Assembly (NCBI GenBank): GCA_020848315.1
Contig: JADLAH010000228.1
Coordinates: 1 to 6,067 of the forward strand
Source: Chitinophagales bacterium
Lineage (GTDB): Bacteria > Bacteroidota > Bacteroidia > Chitinophagales > JADIYW01
Length of the DNA: 6,067 nucleotides
Direction of reading: 5' to 3'
The position numbers and the translations under genes are program-made. The notes beneath the pieces are model-generated. The model searched no databases. It had not been told where the DNA came from and was given only the letters and a program-made list of their open reading frames with translations. Shown piece by piece: positions 1 through 4,675 of this stretch; position 1 is the first letter of the stretch; every line of letters starts with the position of its first letter.

Positions 1-71
1 CTGCTCCAGTTGAAGCTGCTCCAGCTGATTCTGCTGCTGCTCCAGTTGACTCTACTGCTGCTGCTAAATAA
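1..71 (+). CDS. C-terminal end of an alanine-rich protein (partial)
   Basis: Only the last 22 codons and the TAA stop (69-71) are in the window; the start lies upstream. Read in the frame beginning at base 3, the tail is made of Ala, Pro, Val, Asp, Glu, Ser and Thr and ends in three alanines and a lysine. Most alanines use GCT, as in the gene at 200-457, and a strong terminator follows 22 nt after the stop. The frame is supported by the codon use, the stop-terminator spacing and the resemblance to the next gene, which also ends in lysine. I infer a tandem paralogue or similar low-complexity protein, but the visible part is too short to prove homology. Unlike its neighbour, this tail contains prolines. 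Function unknown. Confidence 0.65.
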   Translation, partial: APVEAAPADSAAAPVDSTAAAK

Positions 72-93
72 TTTCAGCACAGTTAGTGAAAAT

Positions 94-125
94 AAAAGTC
101 CCGGCAACGGGACTTTTTTTATTTT
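94..125 (+). terminator. Rho-independent terminator of the first alanine-rich gene
   Basis: A perfect 10-bp inverted repeat (94-103 with 108-117) closes on a GCAA tetraloop of the stable GNRA type. It runs into seven T residues (114-120), an A and four more T. It separates the partial gene at 1-71 from the gene at 200-457, so the two are transcribed independently. Confidence 0.93.
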
Positions 126-147
126 ACAAATTTTAACATTTTGCGTA

Positions 148-178
148 TTTGATATTATATCTTGTTTACTTACATTTG
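148..178 (+). promoter_or_regulatory. Bacteroidota-type promoter of the small lipoprotein gene
   Basis: TTTG at 148-151 and TACATTTG at 171-178 are separated by 19 nt. This matches the Bacteroidota housekeeping sigma consensus (TTTG, 19-21 nt, TAnnTTTG). Transcription should start near 185, giving a leader of only about 15 nt. The leader is A-rich (taattaaaccaaaccaaaa) and has no Shine-Dalgarno sequence, a pattern often seen for strongly expressed genes of this phylum. The near-perfect boxes suggest high expression. Confidence 0.85.
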
Positions 179-199
179 TTGTAATTAAACCAAACCAAA

Positions 200-457
200 A
201 TGAAAAAATTATTTGTATTGTTCGCTGCTGCTACATTGTTTGTAGGAGTTCAGGCATGTAAACAACAAGCAGAAGAAGCTGCTGAAACCACTGAAGCTGT
301 AACAGAAGAAGCTACTGAAGCTGTAACTGAGGCTGCAACTACTGTTGCTGACTCTGCTGCTTCCGCTGCGACTACTGCTGTAGACGCTGCTGCTGGTGCT
401 GCAACAGGCGCAGTTAACGCTGCTGCTGACGCTGCTAAAGAAGCTGTTAAAAAATAA
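200..457 (+). CDS. Small alanine-rich predicted lipoprotein (85 aa)
   Basis: The product has an N-terminal signal (MKK, then a hydrophobic stretch to residue 17) ending in VQAC with Cys20. This fits the general bacterial lipoprotein signal pattern, although Gln at -2 is less usual. Mature positions 4-7 read QAEE, which resembles the Q-A-(D/E)2 surface-export signal described for Capnocytophaga lipoproteins. The rest is low complexity: Ala, Thr, Glu, Val, Asp and Ser, acidic in the first half and nearly pure Ala-rich in the second, ending in AKEAVKK. There are 30 alanines in 85 residues and no Pro, Arg, His, Trp, Tyr or Ile, so a long helix is likely. Ala is mostly GCT and Glu mostly GAA, which fits high expression. 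It has its own promoter (148-178) and terminator (477-514). The ATG at 200 is chosen because it directly precedes the signal peptide. I do not recognise a named family. An abundant envelope lipoprotein is the simplest inference; the function is unknown. Confidence 0.85.
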   Translation: MKKLFVLFAAATLFVGVQACKQQAEEAAETTEAVTEEATEAVTEAATTVADSAASAATTAVDAAAGAATGAVNAAADAAKEAVKK

Positions 458-476
458 GCTGCATAAGCTTTCAGAA

Positions 477-514
477 AAAACGGGGCTGCCTTTGGCAGCC
501 CCGTTTTATTTTTT
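477..514 (+). terminator. Strong, probably bidirectional terminator
   Basis: A 10-bp GC-rich stem (481-490 with 494-503) closes on a TTT loop and is extended by AAAA/TTTT (477-480 with 504-507). It is followed by A and six T. The A run on the left (475-480) would provide the T tract for - strand transcripts, so it may work both ways. It lies 19 nt after the stop of the 85-aa lipoprotein gene and ends its transcript. Confidence 0.93.
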
Positions 515-549
515 CAGGGCGAGTTTATGTAAACTAATAAAAAGCAAAC

Positions 550-623
550 AGGCGACACAATACTGCTCTCTGTGTAGCGGAGACGTGCATTGAACCCGTC
601 TCGCCTGAGGCGAGATGAATCCT
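550..623 (-). pseudogene. Decayed partial copy of the tRNA-Met 3' half and flank
   Basis: This is a direct repeat of 659-737. Bases 550-565 are identical to 659-674, and 566-585 to 683-702, with an 8-nt gap (tatcgcct missing). Bases 586-599 match 703-716 with two mismatches. The anticodon-region string atgaatcct (615-623) matches 729-737 after a 3-nt length change. The copy therefore spans the anticodon loop, the T arm and the acceptor 3' strand, plus about 25 nt of downstream flank including one arm of the tRNA terminator. The D arm and the acceptor 5' strand are absent, so it cannot fold as a tRNA. Between the conserved blocks is a 6-bp inverted repeat (600-605 with 609-614). A tandem duplication followed by decay fits best; a leftover attachment site is an alternative. 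Confidence 0.75.
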
Positions 624-645
624 TAGCTTCGATTTTGATTAGGAG

Positions 646-687
646 AATAAAAAAAGAGAGGCGACACAATACTGTATCGCCTCTCTC
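646..687 (-). terminator. Rho-independent terminator of tRNA-Met
   Basis: Read on the - strand, the hairpin spans 685 to 656. It has about 13 consecutive pairs, including a G-T wobble, and a short loop around GTAT. It is followed by seven T (655-649) and then ATT. It begins 7 nt after the mature tRNA 3' end, which places it well for ending a monocistronic tRNA transcript. Confidence 0.88.
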
Positions 688-691
688 TGTG

Positions 692-765
692 TAGCGGAGA
701 CGGGAATTGAACCCGTGACCTCAGGGTTATGAATCCTGCGCTCTAACCACCTGAGCTACCCCGCC
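692..765 (-). tRNA. tRNA-Met (CAU), elongator type
   Basis: The 74-nt cloverleaf can be read directly on the - strand. The acceptor GGCGGGG pairs with CTCCGCT with two G-U wobbles, including G1-U72. The D stem is GCTC/GAGC, the anticodon loop is TTCATAA with anticodon CAT, and the T arm is ACGGG-TTCAATT-CCCGT. The discriminator base is A. The CCA end is not encoded (CAC follows), so it must be added enzymatically. It is called elongator rather than initiator because the first pair is not a mismatch, position 11-24 is C-G rather than A-U, and the anticodon stem lacks the three G-C pairs of initiators. An Ile tRNA with a lysidine-modified CAU is the less likely alternative. The loop-closing pair of the anticodon stem (A31/C39) is a mismatch. 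It has its own promoter and terminator. Confidence 0.93.
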
Positions 766-791
766 GATTTACCAAAGGTAATTTCGAGGTG

Positions 792-799
792 CAAATGTA
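792..799 (-). promoter_or_regulatory. Promoter -7 box for tRNA-Met
   Basis: On the - strand, TACATTTG (followed by CA) lies 26 nt upstream of the mature tRNA 5' end and matches the Bacteroidota TAnnTTTG box exactly. I do not find a matching TTTG box 19-21 nt further upstream. The region there is A/T-rich. Confidence 0.65.
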
Positions 800-850
800 G
801 TATTTTAAAATTAATTTTCCTCCATCTTTTTTAAAAAGGTCATTTTTTCG

Positions 851-860
851 TAATCTTGCA
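851..860 (+). promoter_or_regulatory. Probable promoter -7 box for clpS-aat
   Basis: TAATCTTGCA differs from the Bacteroidota TAnnTTTG consensus by one base. It lies 15 nt before the clpS ATG, implying a very short leader. A T-run at 827-832 sits where the upstream TTTG box would be, but it is a weak match. The box also diverges from the tRNA promoter at 792-799, so both genes are served from the 110-bp gap. Confidence 0.5.
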
Positions 861-875
861 CGTAATAATCCGGAG

Positions 876-1187
876 ATGCACGCATTAAATTCCATATCGG
901 CTCTTGCTCCAAAAGAAGAGGTAGATGTACTCGAAGATATAGCTGTCGAGCTGGATGCCGGATATCATCTGGTGGTCTACAATGACGATGTAAATACCTT
1001 CGACTGGGTGATAGAATCTCTGATGGCCGTGTGTGACCATACTTACGAACAGGCAATGCAATGTTCGCTGTTCATACATTTTAACGGTAAATATGCCGTA
1101 AAACACGGAGAAGAGACCAAATTGATTCCCATGAAGGATGCATTGCACGACAGAGGAATCAGTGCTTCCGTAGAAAAATCCAGTTGA
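876..1187 (+). CDS. clpS: ATP-dependent Clp protease adaptor ClpS
   Basis: ClpS binds proteins with destabilising N-terminal residues (Leu, Phe, Trp, Tyr) and delivers them to the ClpA- or ClpC-type unfoldase and ClpP in the cytoplasm. The 103-aa length is normal. The substrate-pocket motif NDD is at residues 36-38, within VVYNDDVNTFDWVIESL, and the second pocket His is at residue 68 in HFNGK, corresponding to Escherichia coli His66. The C-terminal block from about 75 to 100 (KHGEE, MKDAL, RGISASVE) is the usual end of the fold. Residues 1-28 form the variable tail that enters the unfoldase. Phe42 occupies the place of the E. coli gatekeeper Met40, which I believe is common in this phylum. 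The ATG at 876 is the first after an in-frame stop. aat follows 1 nt after the stop, so the two are almost certainly one transcript. Confidence 0.95.
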   Translation: MHALNSISALAPKEEVDVLEDIAVELDAGYHLVVYNDDVNTFDWVIESLMAVCDHTYEQAMQCSLFIHFNGKYAVKHGEETKLIPMKDALHDRGISASVEKSS

Positions 1188-1188
1188 T

Positions 1189-1875
1189 TTGCCTATTTAT
1201 ATGCTAGATGACCAGCCTGTTTTTCCACCCGTTTCGGGAGCGGAAGAGGGTATCGTAGCAGTGGGTGGCGATCTGTCGGTAGAACGATTGCTGGCAGCTT
1301 ACAGTCAGGGTATTTTTCCCTGGTACTCCGACGGCGAGCCTATTATCTGGTGGTCTCCGGATCCGCGTTTTATCATTCCGACCGCCGAAATTCATGTGTC
1401 GAAGAGTATGCGACGGGTGCTGAATGCCGGCTATTTTCGCTGTACATGGGATACCTGTTTCGCGGATGTGATGGCACACTGCGCGCAGGTGGAACGAAAA
1501 GGGGAGCAGGGCACCTGGATAACGGATGAGATGATGCAGGCATATATTACCCTGCACGAATCCGGATTTGCGCATTCTCTGGAGGTATGGCATCAGGACA
1601 GGCTCGTCGGTGGCATATACGGCGTGAGCCTTGGGCATTGCTTTTTTGCAGAGTCTATGTTTCATCTGGAAACCAACGCTTCGAAATTCGCGCTTATACA
1701 GTTATCCCGTTATTTGCAGTCAATAGGATTTGAATGGATAGATGCACAGGTGTACACCGAACATGTGGCCAGTCTCGGTGGCCGCGATATTCCCAGAGAA
1801 GAATTTCTGCAACTCCTGCATCGCGGTTTGCAGTATCCCACACTTCAGGGGAAATGGGATTTTAAAACAGCGTAG
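1189..1875 (+). CDS. aat: Leucyl/phenylalanyl-tRNA--protein transferase
   Basis: Aat transfers Leu or Phe from aminoacyl-tRNA to the N-terminus of proteins that begin with Lys or Arg (in some lineages other residues), creating N-degrons read by ClpS. Family signatures appear in order: AVGGDLS near 24-30, YSQGIFPWYSDGEPIIWWSPDPR at 38-60 (given here in parts: GIFPWYS, WWSPDPR), GTWIT at 108-112, HSLEVW at 129-134, GGIYGVSLG at 141-149, FAESMF at 153-158, NASKFAL at 163-169, IDAQVYTEH at 184-192 and ASLGG at 194-198. Glu155 and Gln187 match the catalytic pair Glu156/Gln188 of E. coli. The 228-aa length is typical. The start is taken as TTG at 1189, giving MPIYMLDD, because relatives in this phylum begin similarly. 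ATG at 1201 would remove only four residues. An in-frame TAG at 1171 bars anything further upstream. The 3' end overlaps tolC (opposite strand) by 14 nt. Confidence 0.95.
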   Translation: MPIYMLDDQPVFPPVSGAEEGIVAVGGDLSVERLLAAYSQGIFPWYSDGEPIIWWSPDPRFIIPTAEIHVSKSMRRVLNAGYFRCTWDTCFADVMAHCAQVERKGEQGTWITDEMMQAYITLHESGFAHSLEVWHQDRLVGGIYGVSLGHCFFAESMFHLETNASKFALIQLSRYLQSIGFEWIDAQVYTEHVASLGGRDIPREEFLQLLHRGLQYPTLQGKWDFKTA

Positions 1876-3310
1876 CCATTATCCATTTCATTTTTGCTTC
1901 GGTAACGACGTATTTGATATACAGTTCCGTTAATTTCTGCTCCGATGTGATGGCCGTGTTCTCACGGGTATTGACCAGAAATAAATTGCTTTCGCCCAGT
2001 TCCAGTCTTCTGGCTTCCCCTTTGTATAGTTGCAGATAATTGCCGTAGGTGGCGCGAAAGAGTGCAATCTGCTCTTTGAGCTGCACCATTTCCGCATATA
2101 CGGTCATCAGTTTTGTTTCTAGTTCCCTTTGTTTCAGTACTCTGTCAGCCTGTACGCTTTTTGTTTTAATGGTGTTTTTACTCAGCTCTGCCCGTCCTTG
2201 CGCGAAGGTCAGCGGCATCGAGAAATTCACACCAATCTTGTAGTAGTTGCTGAAGATTCTGTTGTCAGGACTGATGTAAGAGAAAAATCCCGGACTGAGC
2301 AGGTTGTAGTTGACATTGAGTGTCGGCTTCAGGTCTTCTTTCTTCAATCTGCGTTCCAGCGCCAGTTGCTGTAGTTTGATATCATACATACTCATCGAAG
2401 GGTGTTGCTGTGAAATAAGCGCGCTGATTTGCTCGATGCTTTCCAGTGGTGCGGTCAGAGATGGATGCGTGTACTGACTGTCCACTTCTATGGGACGGAT
2501 ATCTGCAGGCAGCAAATAGGAATCGCCGTTTTCTGTCCACAGGAAATTGGATAGAAGAAATTTTGATTTTTGTACGGACAGGTTCGCTTCATTGAGTTGA
2601 AACTGCCGCTGCTGAAACTGCGCCAGTGCTTCCGTAGTATCGATAGCAGGCCGGTCGCCGAGCTGGAAGGCACGCACGGTAGCCTTATAGCGTATTTCCG
2701 CCACACGCAGTGCATTCTGATAAATTGTTTTTATCTGTTCCGCCTCACACCAGTTGTAATAAGTTTGTAAGGCATCAAAGAGCAGTTCATTAAGGAGTAA
2801 TAATCTTTCCTGTTCAGTGGCTTTCACAAATAATTTAGCGTCCATCAGTGCTGCCCGCTTTTTATCCATCAGCATCGACTTCAGCAAAGGCACGCTGATG
2901 CCCAGAAAGTACATGCCATTGTCCGGCAGATTATTTTCCGGATTGATATTGATGCCATAGTAATAATCGTAGCCCGTTTTCACTTCAATACCGTACCAGG
3001 CCGGAATCTTTAATTCGCTGTTGAAGAAGGAATAATAGTTTTTTCCGCTGAATTCTTTCCGGTCATAATCTGCATGCAGTATAGGGTCGAAGCCGCCTCG
3101 GGCGATCCGCAGGTCAGCCTTAGCCTGTTCGGATAATAAATCCGCTTGTTTAGCCAAAGGGTGGTATTTTTTGATGATGCTCAGATACATTTCCGGACTG
3201 AGTATCTTTGTGCTGTCCGTTTGTCCTTTCAATGCGAAAGGCAGAAAAAGCCAGCAGCACAGCAGCAGCCGGAATGCATCCTGGGTGGTTGGCTGTAAAA
3301 ACTTTTTCAT
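1862..3310 (-). CDS. TolC-family outer membrane efflux protein
   Basis: This is the outer membrane channel of the tripartite exporter encoded with the two genes upstream. The 482-aa protein starts with MKK and a hydrophobic signal peptide (about 13-27). The Cys pair inside it is not in a lipobox, so signal peptidase I processing is expected. The mature part shows the internal duplication of the family. The first half has a helical stretch (about 155-255) with LGDRPAIDTTEA at 217-228. The second half (about 385-480) has the equivalent LELGESNLFLVNTRENT at 436-452. Beta segments alternate Tyr/Phe-rich residues around 75-145 and 330-370. The ATG at 3310 is preferred over an in-frame ATG at 3379, because the latter would put 23 residues before the signal peptide and overlap the HlyD gene by 68 nt. 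With ATG 3310 the gap to the HlyD stop is 1 nt, suggesting translational coupling. Substrate unknown. Confidence 0.93.
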   Translation of the reverse strand: MKKFLQPTTQDAFRLLLCCWLFLPFALKGQTDSTKILSPEMYLSIIKKYHPLAKQADLLSEQAKADLRIARGGFDPILHADYDRKEFSGKNYYSFFNSELKIPAWYGIEVKTGYDYYYGININPENNLPDNGMYFLGISVPLLKSMLMDKKRAALMDAKLFVKATEQERLLLLNELLFDALQTYYNWCEAEQIKTIYQNALRVAEIRYKATVRAFQLGDRPAIDTTEALAQFQQRQFQLNEANLSVQKSKFLLSNFLWTENGDSYLLPADIRPIEVDSQYTHPSLTAPLESIEQISALISQQHPSMSMYDIKLQQLALERRLKKEDLKPTLNVNYNLLSPGFFSYISPDNRIFSNYYKIGVNFSMPLTFAQGRAELSKNTIKTKSVQADRVLKQRELETKLMTVYAEMVQLKEQIALFRATYGNYLQLYKGEARRLELGESNLFLVNTRENTAITSEQKLTELYIKYVVTEAKMKWIMATLF

Positions 3311-3311
3311 G

Positions 3312-4661
3312 TTACGGGGCAATTTTATCGGATGTTTTTTCTGTAGATTTTCCCGTATAATAATCAGGCGGGAAGCCATTTAGTTTTCGCCATAATTCAT
3401 ACCACAACGGCACGTTGTTGAGCAGGGCTATACCTTTTACGCCACCGCCCATGCGGAGTGCCTTGGGCCACGGAGTGTCCGCTTTATCTTCTTTCACCAG
3501 TATCCTGAATTTCCCGTTTTCACTGATGAAATTATCAATGGAAATGACTTTCGCGCCGAAGGTGCCGTATCCGATCTGCGGCCATCCGGAAAAGAAGATG
3601 GCTGGCCATCCGTCAAACTGAAGCCGCACTTCTTGTCCGTTGCGCAGCAAGGGAAGGTCGGTAGCGGAAACATAGAGTTCGGCGGCATATTCCATTTCTG
3701 TAGGTGTGATGCGTACCACTAGTTCTCCTTCTTTCAGCGTTTCACTGACGCCGGCTTTGATGGTCTTGGTAATTTGTCCGTCCTGAGGCGCCAGAATATA
3801 GTAGAATCCGTTGCGTATGACGTAGTTATTGTATTGGTTTTCCAGTTTGGCAATTTCCGCGCTGCCATTGCTGATTTGGGAAAAAGACTGAAACTTGTCT
3901 GAGTTGGATTTCGCTATTTTTTCATCGTAGTCGCGTTCAATGGCATTCAGCTCGATTTGTGCATTGATGAGTTCCTGTTTGGTATTGATGTATTTATTCT
4001 CAGCAATTGTTCTTTTTGCTACCGCATTCTGATATTGCTGGTTGCGCTGCTCCAGTTCCGTAAGGGAGCGCAGTCCTTCCTTGTATAATTCCAGCTGACG
4101 TTGATACTGTTCTTTTGCAATCAGAAATTCGTTGTTGGCGGCTATAAATGCCATACTGTCGGATACGATATTTAATCGGATCTGCTGAATTTTATTGCTG
4201 GTTTGTTCTATTTTCAATCGCTTGCTTTGTTCCAGCGCATTCACTTGCTGATCCAATGCACCTATTTTGCTTTCGTAGAAATCATTGCTCGCTTCTTTGG
4301 CGGAAATCTGTTCCTTGGTGCGCGATATCAGATTAGGGTCCAGGTATTCGGATTTAATCTCCTTTATACGGATAATGGTGTCACCCTTTTTTACCAAATC
4401 GCCTTCTTTAACATACCATTTTTCAATGCTGCCTGCAATCATACTATTCAGTTCCTGCGGACGCTGTTCGGGTCTGAGGGAAGTGACAATACCCTTTGAG
4501 GAAATATTCTGTGTCCATGGCAAAAACAACAATAGCAAAAAAGTCATCATGCAGATGAACATAATTTTGATTCGTCTGAAATCTTTATTTCTGTCGGTTT
4601 CCACAGAGTAGGAAGACAGTTTTTTACTGTTGATATTCTCTATTTCTTCAAAAAGCCACAT
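3312..4661 (-). CDS. HlyD-family periplasmic adaptor (membrane fusion protein)
   Basis: This protein links the inner membrane ABC transporter to the TolC channel. It has 449 residues, with a cytoplasmic N-terminus of about 30 residues and one membrane segment at about 32-49. The first half of a biotinyl-lipoyl-like domain is at about 73-99 (IAGSIEKWYVKEGDLVKKGD). A long coiled-coil hairpin runs from about 110 to 280, the second lipoyl half is at about 286-319 (ILAPQDGQITKT), and a beta-barrel region follows to about 410. At the hairpin tip, Arg188, Leu192, Ser199 and Leu203 fit the R-x3-L-x6-S-x3-L pattern known to dock onto TolC, so the co-encoded TolC is a likely partner. The tail (430-449) is Lys/Thr/Ser-rich. 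The gene starts 15 nt after the ABC stop and ends 1 nt before tolC. No Shine-Dalgarno sequence is seen. The sequence does not distinguish secretion of a protein from efflux of a small molecule. Confidence 0.93.
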   Translation of the reverse strand: MWLFEEIENINSKKLSSYSVETDRNKDFRRIKIMFICMMTFLLLLFLPWTQNISSKGIVTSLRPEQRPQELNSMIAGSIEKWYVKEGDLVKKGDTIIRIKEIKSEYLDPNLISRTKEQISAKEASNDFYESKIGALDQQVNALEQSKRLKIEQTSNKIQQIRLNIVSDSMAFIAANNEFLIAKEQYQRQLELYKEGLRSLTELEQRNQQYQNAVAKRTIAENKYINTKQELINAQIELNAIERDYDEKIAKSNSDKFQSFSQISNGSAEIAKLENQYNNYVIRNGFYYILAPQDGQITKTIKAGVSETLKEGELVVRITPTEMEYAAELYVSATDLPLLRNGQEVRLQFDGWPAIFFSGWPQIGYGTFGAKVISIDNFISENGKFRILVKEDKADTPWPKALRMGGGVKGIALLNNVPLWYELWRKLNGFPPDYYTGKSTEKTSDKIAP

Positions 4662-4675
4662 AGTTGAGTATGGTT

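Noticed and set aside
10..261. Leucine-rich open frame (83 codons) crossing the terminator and the second gene's start
   Set aside because: It is an out-of-frame reading of the CTG/GCT repeats, runs through a strong terminator and promoter, and overlaps the well-supported 85-aa gene.
522..535. Inverted repeat agttta-tg-taaact
   Set aside because: Six-bp A/T-rich arms with no neighbouring T tract or conserved context. It is common by chance in such DNA, and a strong terminator already lies just upstream.
573..623. Second functional tRNA gene
   Set aside because: The D arm and 5' acceptor strand are missing, and the T arm and anticodon stem are damaged, so it is only a remnant.
1204..1665. 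153-codon open frame on the - strand inside aat
   Set aside because: It is antisense to a strongly conserved enzyme, and its product has no recognisable domain or start context.
1835..1863. Possible terminator for aat (ATCCCA ... TGGGAT then TTT)
   Set aside because: The stem is only 6 bp with a large, weakly paired loop. It lies inside the coding sequence before the stop and is followed by just three T then AAAA.
3308..3379. Longer tolC start at 3379 adding 23 residues
   Set aside because: It would place a charged stretch before the signal peptide and overlap the upstream HlyD gene by 68 nt, while the ATG at 3310 gives a clean signal peptide and a 1-nt gap.
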